8,809 nt of DNA from an uncultured Erysipelotrichaceae bacterium (GCA_902795905.1 CADBMY010000022.1:1-8809); one strand, 5' to 3'. Positions 1 to 8,041 are shown, numbered from the stretch's first letter. The notes: a model not told the origin generated them from the sequence alone. Program-made: numbers and translations.

Positions 1-1
1 A

Positions 2-619
2 CAGCGGGTGATCGCGGCCGATCTGCTGAATGACAGTAAGACAAGAGAGAATATCATCCGGGAGTCACAGATCCTGACAAAGGCAAAACGTGAGAAGATG
101 ATCAGCCGCGGGATCAAACCGAGGGCTATGCGGGCCATGGTCTGCGGGATACCGAATGTAGGCAAGAGTACACTGATCAACCGTATTGCCGGCAGAACTG
201 CCGCAAAGACAGCTGATAAGCCGGGTGTGACGAGAAGTCTCACATGGATCCACTGCGGGAAAGATCTCGACATCATGGATACACCGGGTGTGCTGTGGCC
301 GAAGTTCGGCAGTCTGCGTATCGGGGCGCTGCTGGCTGCGACCGGTGCGATCAAAGAAGATATCCTGGATCTGAAGACGGTCGTCTGTGAGACCTTTCAG
401 GCGATCAGAGAGAGGTATCCGGGGGTACTGGCAGAGAACTATCATCTTGATGAAAGTGTTATACCGGAAGAGATCCTCGAAGGAATTGCCCGTGACCGGA
501 ATCTGCTGAAGGAGAACGGGGAAGCAGATATCGACAGAGCGGCAGTGCTGTTTCTGCGTGAGCTGCGGCGTGGTAAACTTGGTCTTCTGACACTGGAGGC
601 TCCGGATGAAGAAGAATAA
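2..619 (+). CDS. rbgA: Ribosome biogenesis GTPase RbgA (YlqF), 5'-truncated by window edge
   Basis: RbgA is a circularly permuted GTPase that acts late in assembly of the 50S ribosomal subunit. The reading frame is open to the left edge (codons for Q-R-V-I-A-A-D precede), so the true start lies outside. Roughly 95 N-terminal residues with the G4 (NKxD) and G5 motifs are missing, judged against the 282-residue B. subtilis protein. Counting from the GTG at 8, G1 (GIPNVGKST) is at residues 47-55, the G2 threonine is in KPGVTRS near 71-77, and G3 (DTPG, followed by VLWPKF) is at 91-94. The linker GIKPRAMRAM just before G1 is typical of RbgA. The C-terminal RNA-binding region follows and ends in an acidic tail. 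The last 14 bases overlap rnhB, as in other Firmicutes where ylqF and rnhB are adjacent. The GTG at 8 is an internal codon, not a start. Confidence 0.93.
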   Translation, partial: QRVIAADLLNDSKTRENIIRESQILTKAKREKMISRGIKPRAMRAMVCGIPNVGKSTLINRIAGRTAAKTADKPGVTRSLTWIHCGKDLDIMDTPGVLWPKFGSLRIGALLAATGAIKEDILDLKTVVCETFQAIRERYPGVLAENYHLDESVIPEEILEGIARDRNLLKENGEADIDRAAVLFLRELRRGKLGLLTLEAPDEEE

Positions 620-1223
620 GATCTGTCCAAATGAGTATGAGCACAGGTACTGGCAGGAAGCGATGACCGTACTGGGCATCGATGAAGCCGGCAGAGGACC
701 GCTGGCGGGACCGCTGTGTGTAGCCGGTGTCGTCTTTGAACCTGGGTATGAGAATCCTTTGATCTATGATTCCAAGGCAATCAGCGAGAAGAGAAGAAAT
801 GAGCTCTTTGATGTGATCAGGGAAGATGCACTGTATTACGAAATACGTCTGGTAACGCCTGAGGAGATCGACAGGCTTAACATCTACAGAGCAACACAGA
901 AAGCAATGCTGGAGATCGCTCTGGAGATACCGGCAGATGCTGTACTGACAGATGCCATGCCGCTGGAGCTGGATAAGCCGATGGAGGCTCTGGTCAAAGG
1001 TGATCAGAAGAGCGAATCGATAGCTGCAGCTTCGATCCTGGCCAAGGTCACCCGTGACCGTATCATGGAAGAATATGACAGGATCTATCCCGGCTATGGA
1101 TTTGCCAAAAACAAGGGATATCCGACAAAGGAACATCTGGATGCACTGTCCAGGCTGGGGATCACACCGATCCACAGACGCAGCTACGGTCCTGTTGCCG
1201 TACAGAAGATATCACTGTTCTGA
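606..1223 (+). CDS. rnhB: Ribonuclease HII
   Basis: This enzyme cleaves the RNA strand of RNA/DNA hybrids and cuts 5' of single ribonucleotides in DNA, starting ribonucleotide excision repair. The 205-residue protein carries the type 2 RNase H fold. GIDEAGRGPLAGP at 24-36 gives metal ligands D26 and E27. The other two expected acidic ligands are D116 (in VLTDA) and D133 (in KGDQKSESIAAASILAKV). The C-terminal signature GYGFAKNKGYPTKEH and the RRSYGPV motif are present. The ATG at 606 has GGAGG at 595-599 with a 6-base spacer, and the start lies inside the end of rbgA, which suggests translational coupling. The protein is slightly short because the N-terminal extension of the B. subtilis enzyme is missing, but the catalytic core is complete. 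A terminator-like hairpin begins at the stop codon. Confidence 0.96.
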   Translation: MKKNKICPNEYEHRYWQEAMTVLGIDEAGRGPLAGPLCVAGVVFEPGYENPLIYDSKAISEKRRNELFDVIREDALYYEIRLVTPEEIDRLNIYRATQKAMLEIALEIPADAVLTDAMPLELDKPMEALVKGDQKSESIAAASILAKVTRDRIMEEYDRIYPGYGFAKNKGYPTKEHLDALSRLGITPIHRRSYGPVAVQKISLF

Positions 1224-1250
1224 AAACTCCCGCGGGGAGTTTTTCCTTTT
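1223..1250 (+). terminator. Intrinsic terminator after rnhB
   Basis: AAAACTCCC (1223-1231) pairs with GGGAGTTTT (1235-1243) around a GCG loop, followed by T5 and then CCTTTT. The stem starts on the last base of the rnhB stop codon. It probably ends or attenuates the rbgA-rnhB transcript ahead of dprA. No convincing promoter is visible between it and dprA. A TATAAG at 1258-1263 lacks a good -35, so some readthrough may be needed to express dprA. Confidence 0.75.
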
Positions 1251-1282
1251 CCGTCAATATAAGTATTGAAGGAGACAGGAGA

Positions 1283-2047
1283 ATGGATAAACGTGATATC
1301 CTGGCATCATATGCCCTGAAATACCGCGGTGACTGGTCGCAGATCGCCAAAGCAATCAGAGAGAAGGAAAGCCCGGAAAGGGTGCCGGAAGAAAACTATA
1401 TTACTGTCTATGATGATATCTATCCCGATACGTTAAGAGAACTGCGCTTTCCGCCGTGGGTGATCTTCTACCGCGGTGATATTTCACTTCTGGACAGAAC
1501 AGCCGTGACAGTGGTTGGCTCGCGGAATATCTGCAGATACGGAAGAGATATCACGGAGATGATCGTTTCCGTATTGTCTGAGGAGTTTGTGACGGTCTCC
1601 GGTCTTGCGAAGGGTGTGGATGCCTGTGCCCATCAGACAGCGATCAAACGCGGCGGTAAGACGATCGGTGTGATCGGCAGCGGTCTCGGGACCCTCTATC
1701 CTTCAGCTAACCGCAGTCTCTATCAGCACATGTACAGCGAACATCTGGTGATCAGTGAATATCCGTATGATGTCGGTGTCAGAAGACGGCACTTCCCGTG
1801 GCGCAACCGCATCCTGGCTGCCCTAGGCAGTATTCTGATCGTGACCCAGGCGGAAGAGAAAAGCGGTACGATGCTGACGGTCAATGAAGCGATATCACTG
1901 AGCCGTGATATTTACTGTGTGCCGTATCCGCCGGGTGATCCTGCCGGTGCCGGATGCAACCGCCTGATCTCTCAGGGAGCGATGATCCTGTATACGCCAG
2001 AGCAGCTCAACGAGATTAAATTACATAAAAACTTGCAAAAGGGATAA
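1283..2047 (+). CDS. dprA: DNA-processing protein DprA/Smf, short form
   Basis: DprA binds incoming single-stranded DNA during natural transformation and loads RecA on it. It is also widely kept in species not known to be competent. The 254-residue protein is essentially the Rossmann-like DprA core: VVGSRNICRYG at 78-87, SGLAKGVDACAHQTAI at 106-121, GVIGSGLGTLYP at 129-140, SEYP at 158-161, FPWRNRILAALG at 171-182, and the stretch EKSGTML to AGAGCNRLISQGA at 192-233. The N-terminal segment is only about 40 residues, a reduced SAM-like region. The protein ends soon after the core, so the C-terminal winged-helix domain of many DprA proteins is absent. The ATG at 1283 has AAGGAG at 1269-1274, 8 bases upstream. 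Its position before topA matches smf-topA in B. subtilis. Confidence 0.94.
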   Translation: MDKRDILASYALKYRGDWSQIAKAIREKESPERVPEENYITVYDDIYPDTLRELRFPPWVIFYRGDISLLDRTAVTVVGSRNICRYGRDITEMIVSVLSEEFVTVSGLAKGVDACAHQTAIKRGGKTIGVIGSGLGTLYPSANRSLYQHMYSEHLVISEYPYDVGVRRRHFPWRNRILAALGSILIVTQAEEKSGTMLTVNEAISLSRDIYCVPYPPGDPAGAGCNRLISQGAMILYTPEQLNEIKLHKNLQKG

Positions 2048-2048
2048 T
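2020..2048 (+). promoter_or_regulatory. Possible promoter for topA at the end of dprA
   Basis: ATTACA (2020-2025, 4 of 6 matches to TTGACA) and GATAAT (2043-2048, 5 of 6 matches to TATAAT) are 17 bases apart in an AT-rich patch at the end of dprA. The predicted start falls about 35 bases before the topA ATG. The -10 element also lies in one arm of two alternative small hairpins: GGATAA/TTATCC (2042-2047 with 2056-2061) and GATAATA/TATTATC (2043-2049 with 2062-2068). Neither hairpin is followed by a T run. The call rests on sequence match alone. Confidence 0.4.
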
Positions 2049-2087
2049 ATATGGCTTATCCTATTATCTGTTTACAAAGAGGTTGAT

Positions 2088-4157
2088 ATGAAGAAACTTG
2101 TCATTGTGGAATCTCCTTCAAAATCGAAGACGATTCAGAAATATCTGGGACCGGATTATTCCGTAGTCTCAAGTAAAGGTCATATCCGTGATCTGGCCAT
2201 TAAGGGAAAGGACGGTCTTGGTGTAGATATCGAGGATGGGTTCAAACCGATCTATGAGATCTCCAAGGATAAAAAGGATGTTGTAAAGGATCTGCGCAGG
2301 CAGGCCGAGAAAGCATCGGAAGTATATCTGGCAACCGACCCTGACCGTGAGGGAGAAGCAATCTCCTGGCATCTGGCGGATGAGCTGGGTCTGGATGAGA
2401 ACAGCACCGACCGTGTGACCTTCCATGAGATCACTGCCAATGCGGTCAGAGAAGCCTTCCAGCATCCGCGTATGATCGATATGGATCTTGTGCATTCACA
2501 GGAGACACGGCGTATTCTTGACCGTATTATCGGCTTTAAACTGTCAAAGCTGCTCAATAACAAGATCAAATCCAAGTCAGCCGGACGTGTGCAGTCAGTT
2601 GCTCTGAAACTGATCGTGGAACGGGAGAAAGAGATCGAAGCTTTTATCCCGAAGGAATACTGGACGATCGATGCGGCCTTTCTGAAGAATGATATCCGCT
2701 TTGAGGCATCCTTATCCGCAATTAACAAGGAAAAGGCAGAGATCCACGATGAGGGTGCTGCCAGACGTATATATAATGACTGTCAGGGTCTTTTTGAAGT
2801 CACGGAGATCAAAGAGACTGAGAGAAAGAGAGCTTCGTTCAGACCGTTTATCACATCAACCTTACAGCAGGAAGCTTCCACAAAACTCGGCTTCTCCGCC
2901 AAGCGTACAATGAGTATTGCCCAGAGACTCTATGAAGGTGTCGATATCGGCAATGGTGAAGAGGGTCTGATCACATATATGCGTACAGACAGTACGAGAC
3001 TTTCCGATGTCTATGTAAGAGCTGCTCAGGCAAAGATCATCAATGAGTACGGAAAGGAATATCTTGGCTTCTACCGGGTCAGTAATGATGCCGGAGCTCA
3101 GGATGCCCATGAGGCGATCCGTCCCACAAATCTGAACAATGATCCCGAGAAGATCAGGGAACACCTGTCACCGGAACAGTATCGGCTGTATAAACTGATC
3201 TATGCCAGAGCTTTGGCTTCCCTGATGGCACCGGCAAAGTACAGCAGTCTGAGCGTTACGCTGTCACAGGATATCTATGACTTTACGGCAAACGGAAGCA
3301 GACTGGTATTTGACGGATGGCTGAAGGTATACGGTGCTTACGACAGCAGTAAGGACGTGATCCTGCCTGAACTTGTACAGGGAGAAAAACTGGCTGCTGA
3401 AGAGCTTAAGGCAAATCAGCATTTTACGGAACCGCCGGCGAGATATACCGAAGCCAGACTGATCAAACAGATGGAAGAAGAAGGTATCGGCCGTCCTTCA
3501 ACCTATGCGATGATCATTGATACGATCCAGCAGAGAGGATACTGCGAACTGAAGAAGAACAGTGCTTCCTCCAAGACCAAGGTCTTCTTTCCGACAGAAC
3601 AGGGTAAGCTGACATCAGAAAAACTGGATGAGTTCTTTTCCAGTATCATCAATGTCAAATATACGGCAGAGATGGAATCGGAACTCGATGATATTGCGGA
3701 AGGTACAGCCGATGAGACAGCTGTGCTGCAGAACTTCTGGAACCGGTTTACACCGCTGCTTGATCGTGCCTATGAGAATATGGAAAAGATCCAGCCGGAG
3801 AAGGTCGGAGAGACTTGTCCGGAGTGCGGCGGCGAACTGGTATATCGTACAGGCAAATACGGTAAGTTCATTTCGTGCATGAATTTCCCGACATGCCGGT
3901 ATACACGTCAGATCGAAGATAAGACAAAAGAGAAACCGGAACCGAGCGGCAAGTTCTGTCCCGAATGCGGAGCAGAGCTGTTAAAGCGTAAGAGCCGTTA
4001 CGGAACATACTTCCTGGGCTGTTCAAACTTCCCGGAGTGCAGACATATGGAAACGTTAGAAGGCGAAAAGATCACGGCTAAGGCATCTGCCGGGAAGAAG
4101 TCTGCAGGACGCCGGAAAACAACGGCCAGAAGGACATCACGGAGGAAGGCACAATGA
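2088..4157 (+). CDS. topA: DNA topoisomerase I (type IA)
   Basis: This cytosolic enzyme relaxes negative supercoils through a transient 5'-phosphotyrosine link. The 689-residue length is usual for Firmicutes. The N-terminal Toprim domain has [12 protein letters not shown] with E8 and the DPDREGE metal-binding motif at 84-90. [17 protein letters not shown] follows at 164-180. The catalytic Tyr is Y297 in [10 protein letters not shown] (293-302). AHEAIRPT (340-347) and [12 protein letters not shown] (463-474) are further type IA core motifs. Two C-terminal zinc ribbons carry four cysteines each: C577/C580/C597/C603 and C624/C627/C645/C651. The last 25 or so residues are a Lys/Arg/Ala-rich basic tail, probably for non-specific DNA binding. 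AAGAGG at 2077-2082 precedes the ATG by 5 bases. The stop codon overlaps the trmFO start as ATGA. Confidence 0.98.
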   Translation: MKKLVIVESPSKSKTIQKYLGPDYSVVSSKGHIRDLAIKGKDGLGVDIEDGFKPIYEISKDKKDVVKDLRRQAEKASEVYLATDPDREGEAISWHLADELGLDENSTDRVTFHEITANAVREAFQHPRMIDMDLVHSQETRRILDRIIGFKLSKLLNNKIKSKSAGRVQSVALKLIVEREKEIEAFIPKEYWTIDAAFLKNDIRFEASLSAINKEKAEIHDEGAARRIYNDCQGLFEVTEIKETERKRASFRPFITSTLQQEASTKLGFSAKRTMSIAQRLYEGVDIGNGEEGLITYMRTDSTRLSDVYVRAAQAKIINEYGKEYLGFYRVSNDAGAQDAHEAIRPTNLNNDPEKIREHLSPEQYRLYKLIYARALASLMAPAKYSSLSVTLSQDIYDFTANGSRLVFDGWLKVYGAYDSSKDVILPELVQGEKLAAEELKANQHFTEPPARYTEARLIKQMEEEGIGRPSTYAMIIDTIQQRGYCELKKNSASSKTKVFFPTEQGKLTSEKLDEFFSSIINVKYTAEMESELDDIAEGTADETAVLQNFWNRFTPLLDRAYENMEKIQPEKVGETCPECGGELVYRTGKYGKFISCMNFPTCRYTRQIEDKTKEKPEPSGKFCPECGAELLKRKSRYGTYFLGCSNFPECRHMETLEGEKITAKASAGKKSAGRRKTTARRTSRRKAQ

Positions 4158-5449
4158 TGCATGCGACGGTCGTCGGTGCGGGATTGGCCGGATGTGAGGC
4201 TGCGTATCAGCTTTCTAAGCGCGGTATACAGGTGACCCTCATTGAGATGAAGCCTGTAAAGCGGTCACCGGCACATTCTGCAGATACATTTGCGGAACTG
4301 GTATGTTCGAATTCACTGCGGTCTGATGCACTGACGAATGCCTGCGGTCTTCTGAAAGAGGAGATGCGCAGGATGGACTCCCTGATCATGGCCAAGGCGG
4401 ATGCGACAAGGATCCCTGCCGGCAGTGCTCTGGCGGTAGACAGAGAGGCTTTTACGCGTGCAGTGACCGATGCTGTGGAGAATGATCCGAATATTACGAT
4501 CGTCAGACAGGAACAGACCGTACTGCCGGAAGGTCCGGCAATCATTGCGACAGGTCCCCTGAGTTCGGATGCGATGATGCAGGCGATCGCGGAACTCCTG
4601 GATGAGAAATACTGTTATTTCTTTGATGCGGAAGCACCGATCGTTACAGCTTCTTCAATCGATTTTACCAAAGCATACTGGAAATCCAGATATGACAAGG
4701 GGACAGCTGACTATGTGAACTGTCCGATGGATGAAGAGCAGTTCAATGCCTTTTATGATGCGTTAATCAAGGCGGATACCGTGCCGATCCGCAGTTTTGA
4801 ACAGGAGATATATTTTGAAGGATGTATGCCTTTTGAGGTCATGGCAAGACGGGGTAGACAGACACTTCTGTTTGGACCGATGAAACCTGTAGGTCTTGAA
4901 CATGACGGTAAAAGACCTTACGCAGTTGTACAGCTGCGCAAGGATAATGCAGAAGCAAGTCTTTTCAATATTGTCGGGTTCCAGACCCATCTGACATGGC
5001 CTGCCCAGAGAGAGATCATTCACATGATCCCTGGACTGGAAAATGCAGAGATCGTACGTTACGGTGTCATGCACAGAAACTCGTATATCAATTCGCCGGC
5101 ATGTCTGGAAGAGACCTATGAATGCAGAAAAAGACCGGGCTTGTTCTTTGCCGGACAGATGACCGGTGTGGAAGGCTATGTGGAAAGTGCTGCCAGCGGT
5201 ATGTATGCAGGAATCAATCTTGCCAGAAAACTGCAGGGCAGGGATATGATCAGATTCGGTCCGGAGACGATGATCGGAGCCATGGCGTACTATATCACGC
5301 ATGCGTCCGCGGATAACTTCCAGCCGATGAATGCCAACTTTGGTATCATGCATCTGAAACAGGAAGTGAAGAAGAAGGACCGTAAGGAAGCATATGCGGC
5401 TCAATCCCTGAAGATCATTGCGGAGTACTGCGGAAATGAAGACTTTTGA
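4154..5449 (+). CDS. trmFO: Methylenetetrahydrofolate-tRNA-(uracil-5-)-methyltransferase TrmFO
   Basis: TrmFO makes m5U54 in the T-loop of tRNA, taking the methylene carbon from 5,10-methylenetetrahydrofolate with FAD as cofactor. The 431-residue protein starts with the FAD dinucleotide motif [11 protein letters not shown] (7-17) and LIEMKP (29-34). C51 in [13 protein letters not shown] and C224 in [12 protein letters not shown] match the two functional cysteines of the B. subtilis enzyme (C53 and C226), offset by two. Other family signatures are [33 protein letters not shown] and the C-terminal flavin segment [18 protein letters not shown]. The ATG at 4154 overlaps the topA TGA by 4 bases and follows GGAGG at 4141-4145. 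A second ATG at 4157 is possible and would shorten the product by one residue. The 3' end overlaps xerC by 14 bases. Only the folate-dependent TrmFO carries these motifs; the SAM-dependent TrmA is unrelated. Confidence 0.97.
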   Translation: MMHATVVGAGLAGCEAAYQLSKRGIQVTLIEMKPVKRSPAHSADTFAELVCSNSLRSDALTNACGLLKEEMRRMDSLIMAKADATRIPAGSALAVDREAFTRAVTDAVENDPNITIVRQEQTVLPEGPAIIATGPLSSDAMMQAIAELLDEKYCYFFDAEAPIVTASSIDFTKAYWKSRYDKGTADYVNCPMDEEQFNAFYDALIKADTVPIRSFEQEIYFEGCMPFEVMARRGRQTLLFGPMKPVGLEHDGKRPYAVVQLRKDNAEASLFNIVGFQTHLTWPAQREIIHMIPGLENAEIVRYGVMHRNSYINSPACLEETYECRKRPGLFFAGQMTGVEGYVESAASGMYAGINLARKLQGRDMIRFGPETMIGAMAYYITHASADNFQPMNANFGIMHLKQEVKKKDRKEAYAAQSLKIIAEYCGNEDF

Positions 5450-6365
5450 GGAAACTCTGCAGAGTTTTATTGCCCATATCAGCCTGTCACGTACGGGATC
5501 GGCAGATACTGCCGATGCCTATACAAGGGATATCCGCAGGTTTATTGAATACCTGGAAGAACAGGAGATCAGCTCTTTTGAGGATGTGACCAAGGCCGTT
5601 ATCAGTGATTATACGATGCGTCTGCGGACAGGTGATATCGGCGGCAGACCTCTTTCAAATGCCAGCTATTCGCGCAATCTTTCGGCTTTGCGCTCGTTTT
5701 ACCGTTATCTGAACCGGTATGAGGGCATTGCCAACAATCCCGTACAGATGTTTCACGGTACCAATGACAGGCGCAAGCTTCCGGAACTGCTTACCTTTGA
5801 GCAGATGGAAAGAATCCTGCATACCTTTGATCTCCATGATCCCGTGGATATCAGAGACCGCTGTATGATCGAGGTGATCTATGCCTGCGGTCTGCGTGTA
5901 TCCGAGTGTGCCGGTCTTGAGATCGCCAGGATCAATCTGCATGAACACTTTCTGACGGTAATGGGTAAGGAAAGCAAGGAACGTATGGTTCCGTTCTATA
6001 AACGCTGCGGACAGCTGATCGAACTGTATCTGACAGCCGCGAGACCTGTATTTATGGAAGGAAAGCCTGAACACGGGTATCTGTTTGTCAACCAGCGCGG
6101 TAAACAGATCACTGTGCGCACGATCCAGAATGTGATCGAAAAAAGCGGGGAAAGAGCAGGTCTGTCGATTCATGTACATCCGCATATGCTGAGACATTCA
6201 TTTGCGACGCATCTGCTGGATAACGGAGCAGATCTCAGGGTCGTACAGGAACTTCTCGGGCATGAGAATCTCTCCACGACGCAGATCTACACGCATGTTA
6301 CAGCAGACAGACTGCGCAAAGTCACGGAGTCCGCACATCCTCATGCCAGACACAAAGATGATTGA
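5436..6365 (+). CDS. xerC: Tyrosine recombinase XerC/XerD-type (CodV position)
   Basis: Xer recombinases resolve chromosome dimers at dif, usually as a XerC-XerD pair. The 309-residue protein has an N-terminal SAM-like DNA-binding domain (about 1-110) and a C-terminal catalytic domain. The full catalytic set is visible: R154 in CGLRVSE, K178 in GKESKER, H250 and R253 in [15 protein letters not shown]276 in [11 protein letters not shown] and nucleophile Y285 in QIYTHV. The start at ATG 5436 gives [11 protein letters not shown], has GGAG at 5422-5425, and overlaps trmFO by 14 bases. An in-frame TTG at 5418 would add six residues but is less likely. The place after trmFO is that of codV (xerC) in B. 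subtilis, hence the symbol. XerC and XerD cannot be told apart with certainty by eye. hslV-hslU-codY, which follow in B. subtilis, are not here. Confidence 0.92.
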   Translation: MKTFEETLQSFIAHISLSRTGSADTADAYTRDIRRFIEYLEEQEISSFEDVTKAVISDYTMRLRTGDIGGRPLSNASYSRNLSALRSFYRYLNRYEGIANNPVQMFHGTNDRRKLPELLTFEQMERILHTFDLHDPVDIRDRCMIEVIYACGLRVSECAGLEIARINLHEHFLTVMGKESKERMVPFYKRCGQLIELYLTAARPVFMEGKPEHGYLFVNQRGKQITVRTIQNVIEKSGERAGLSIHVHPHMLRHSFATHLLDNGADLRVVQELLGHENLSTTQIYTHVTADRLRKVTESAHPHARHKDD

Positions 6366-6390
6366 CATATCAGAGAGTATTAACTATAAT
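6362..6390 (+). promoter_or_regulatory. Consensus vegetative promoter upstream of the MATE gene
   Basis: TTGACA (6362-6367) and TATAAT (6385-6390) match the housekeeping sigma factor consensus at all twelve positions, with the ideal 17-base spacer. The -35 box overlaps the xerC stop codon (TGA at 6363-6365). Transcription should begin near 6396-6398. It is the only good promoter I see for the MATE gene. Confidence 0.85.
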
Positions 6391-6395
6391 CACTG

Positions 6396-6491
6396 ATGTC
6401 TTCGGAGGTCGATCTGAGAACACAACAGTAAACCGGATAAGATGACAGGTTCTCCTGCATTTTGTCCGGTTTTATATTTACGGAGGTAAAG
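6396..6491 (+). promoter_or_regulatory. Leader of the MATE gene with possible attenuator
   Basis: The predicted transcript has about 95 bases before the MATE ATG, and most of it is the terminator hairpin at 6430-6472. Two other pairings are possible. TCGGA (6402-6406) can pair with TCTGA (6413-6417), one pair being G-T. GAGAAC (6416-6421) pairs perfectly with GTTCTC (6449-6454), which would break the top of the terminator stem. This resembles an attenuator or a short terminated RNA. I recognise no known riboswitch class, and the leader seems too short for most. An 11-codon ORF (6396-6431) begins at or next to the predicted 5' end. Regulation is inferred from layout only. Confidence 0.4.
6430..6479 (+). 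terminator. Long terminator hairpin between xerC and the MATE gene
   Basis: AAACCGGATAAGATG (6430-6444) and CAGG (6446-6449) pair with CCTG (6454-6457) and CATTTTGTCCGGTTT (6458-6472). This makes a 19-bp stem with two G-T pairs, one bulged A (6445) and a TTCT loop. TTTT with ATATTT follows (6470-6479), a modest T tract. It probably ends the housekeeping operon. Because it lies downstream of the promoter at 6362 and 9 bases before the MATE ribosome binding site, it would also gate MATE expression. Confidence 0.8.
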
Positions 6492-7841
6492 ATGTCCAAA
6501 CAGAGTGCGGTATTTACGGAAGGACCGATTGCAGGTCCCCTGATTCGTTTTGCGCTGCCGATGCTGGCAGCTATGTTTCTGCAGTCCATGTACGGTGCTG
6601 TCGATCTGATGGTCGTCGGGCGTTTTGCCGGTACTGCCGATGTTTCAGCGGTATCGACGGGATCACAGCTGATGATGAGTGTGACAAGCCTGTTTACAGG
6701 TCTTGCCATGGGTATTACGGTACTTCTTGGTCAGAAGATCGGTGAAGGAAATGCCGAAGAGGGCGGAGCAATCATCGGTGCCGGCACAGCCATGTTTGCC
6801 TCGATCGGTCTTGTCTTCTCTGTTATCCTGTTTATATTTGCGGAGAAACTGGCCGCTCTGATGAATGCGCCGGCAGAGGCTTATATTCGCTCTGTGCAGT
6901 ATATCCGTATCTGCGGCAGCGGATCGCTTGTGATCATTGCCTATAACACACTGGGAGCTGTCTTTCGCGGTATCGGTGATTCCAGAACACCGCTTTTCTC
7001 GGTGGCTGTAGCCTGTGTATGCAACATCATCGGTGACCTGCTGTTTATCGCTGTCTTCCACATGGGAACTGCCGGAGCTGCAGCCGCAACCGTACTGGCA
7101 CAGCTTTTCAGTGTTATCGTATCTTTCCTGAAGATCCGGAAGATGAAGCTGCCGTTTGTTTTTAAAGCTTCTGATATCCGCTTTAATATGAAGCATATCC
7201 GCAGGATCCTGTTTCTGGGACTGCCGATCGCACTGCAGGATGTGCTTGTCAGTATCTCGTTTCTGGTGATCCTGTCGATCGTCAATTCTCTCGGTGTGAT
7301 CATCTCCGCAGGAGTCGGCGTTGCCGAGAAGGTATGCGGTTTTGTAATGTTACTGCCGGCTTCCTTCTCACAGGCATGCAGTGCATTTGTTGCCCAGAAC
7401 AAGGGGGCAGGGAAGTATGACCGTGCTGTGCGCTGTCTCAGGGATGCGGTTTCAATCTCGTTTGGCATCAGTGTACTGATCTTCTGTGTTGTCTTCTTCT
7501 TTGGCTATCAGCTGTCATCAGTATTTGCGGAGGATCCGGAAGTACTCTACGCTTCGTCGGAATACCTGAAGGCCTATGCGATCGATGTCATGTTAGTCAG
7601 TATCTTCTTTATCTTCACCGGCTTCTTTACCGGTATCGGCAAGACCAGATTCGTCATGCTGCAGGGGATCGTCGGTGCTTTCCTGGTCAGAATTCCCGTA
7701 TCGTATATCATGAGTAAGAGGGTGCCTGTATCGGTATTCCTGCTGGGTATGGCTACCCCTTCATCATCTTTTGTACAGGCAGTTCTGTGCGTGATCTACT
7801 TCCTGATTCTCAGGAAAAATAAAGAGTTTGAAAATAATTAA
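6492..7841 (+). CDS. MATE-family multidrug/organic cation efflux transporter
   Basis: MATE proteins are inner-membrane antiporters that export drugs or metabolites using Na+ or H+ gradients. The 449-residue protein has the usual length and about 12 hydrophobic segments in two halves, separated by a basic cytoplasmic loop (about 213-240, rich in K and R). Family signatures include EGPIAGPLIRFALPMLAAMF (10-29), AVDLMVVGRF (36-45), FRGIGDSRTPL (158-168), the second-half repeat LGLPIALQD (242-250), and AQNKGAGKYDRA (301-312). The chosen start, ATG 6492, has GGAGG at 6482-6486, 5 bases upstream. A longer frame starting at 6462 runs back into the terminator stem and is not credible. The gene has its own promoter and leader, so it is probably separate from the housekeeping operon. 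The substrate cannot be told from sequence. No terminator separates it from the following tRNA gene. Confidence 0.93.
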   Translation: MSKQSAVFTEGPIAGPLIRFALPMLAAMFLQSMYGAVDLMVVGRFAGTADVSAVSTGSQLMMSVTSLFTGLAMGITVLLGQKIGEGNAEEGGAIIGAGTAMFASIGLVFSVILFIFAEKLAALMNAPAEAYIRSVQYIRICGSGSLVIIAYNTLGAVFRGIGDSRTPLFSVAVACVCNIIGDLLFIAVFHMGTAGAAAATVLAQLFSVIVSFLKIRKMKLPFVFKASDIRFNMKHIRRILFLGLPIALQDVLVSISFLVILSIVNSLGVIISAGVGVAEKVCGFVMLLPASFSQACSAFVAQNKGAGKYDRAVRCLRDAVSISFGISVLIFCVVFFFGYQLSSVFAEDPEVLYASSEYLKAYAIDVMLVSIFFIFTGFFTGIGKTRFVMLQGIVGAFLVRIPVSYIMSKRVPVSVFLLGMATPSSSFVQAVLCVIYFLILRKNKEFENN

Positions 7842-7848
7842 AAAACTT

Positions 7849-7877
7849 CTGGCATTTTATTTGAGATTTGGTATAAT
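7849..7877 (+). promoter_or_regulatory. Promoter of tRNA-Leu
   Basis: CTGGCA (7849-7854, 4 of 6 matches) and TATAAT (7872-7877, exact) are separated by 17 bases. TGG immediately before the -10 makes it an extended -10 promoter. The mature tRNA 5' end is at 7888, so transcription should start only a few bases before it, at about 7884. Confidence 0.75.
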
Positions 7878-7887
7878 CAATATGCAC

Positions 7888-7974
7888 GCGGATGTGGTGG
7901 AATTGGCAGACACGCTAGCTTCAGGCGCTAGTGCCCTCAAAAGCATGCAGGTTCAAGTCCTGTCATCCGCACCA
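7888..7974 (+). tRNA. tRNA-Leu, anticodon CAG
   Basis: This is a class II tRNA of 87 bases. The acceptor stem GCGGATG (7888-7894) pairs with CATCCGC (7964-7970), followed by discriminator A and an encoded CCA (7972-7974). The anticodon stem CTAGC/GCTAG (7915-7919 with 7927-7931) encloses the loop TTCAGGC, giving anticodon CAG at 7922-7924, which reads CUG leucine codons. A long variable arm closed by TGC/GCA lies before the T arm, where GCAGG-TTCAAGT-CCTGT gives the T stem and loop. The D region TGGTGGAATTGGCAGACACG is typical of bacterial tRNA-Leu. Confidence 0.97.
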
Positions 7975-7986
7975 TATTGACAGAAG

Positions 7987-8019
7987 ATGAACCCGATCAT
8001 ACGACCGGGTTCATTTTTT
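7987..8019 (+). terminator. Intrinsic terminator after tRNA-Leu
   Basis: ATGAACCCG (7987-7995) pairs perfectly with CGGGTTCAT (8006-8014) around a 10-base loop, followed by T6 (8014-8019). It ends the tRNA transcript and any MATE transcript that reads through. On the - strand it lacks a T run, so it is directional. Confidence 0.9.
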
Positions 8020-8041
8020 ATTCGTTTCAAAGGATAGAACG

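Noticed and set aside
459..1175. 238-residue - strand ORF across rbgA and rnhB.
   Set aside because: It is a shadow of two well-recognised + strand genes with catalytic motifs; it has no ribosome binding site or recognisable domain.
1251..1270. Promoter for dprA using TATAAG at 1258-1263.
   Set aside because: No acceptable -35 element lies 15-19 bases upstream; that region is the rnhB terminator stem.
6462..6491. Upstream extension of the MATE frame to 6462.
   Set aside because: It would start on ATT within the terminator stem. ATG 6492 has GGAGG at 5-base spacing and matches the family N-terminus.
7888..7974. tRNA-Leu as attachment site of an integrated element, with the tyrosine recombinase nearby.
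   Set aside because: No repeat of the tRNA 3' end is seen in the window. The recombinase sits in its usual housekeeping position after trmFO, with Xer rather than phage integrase features.
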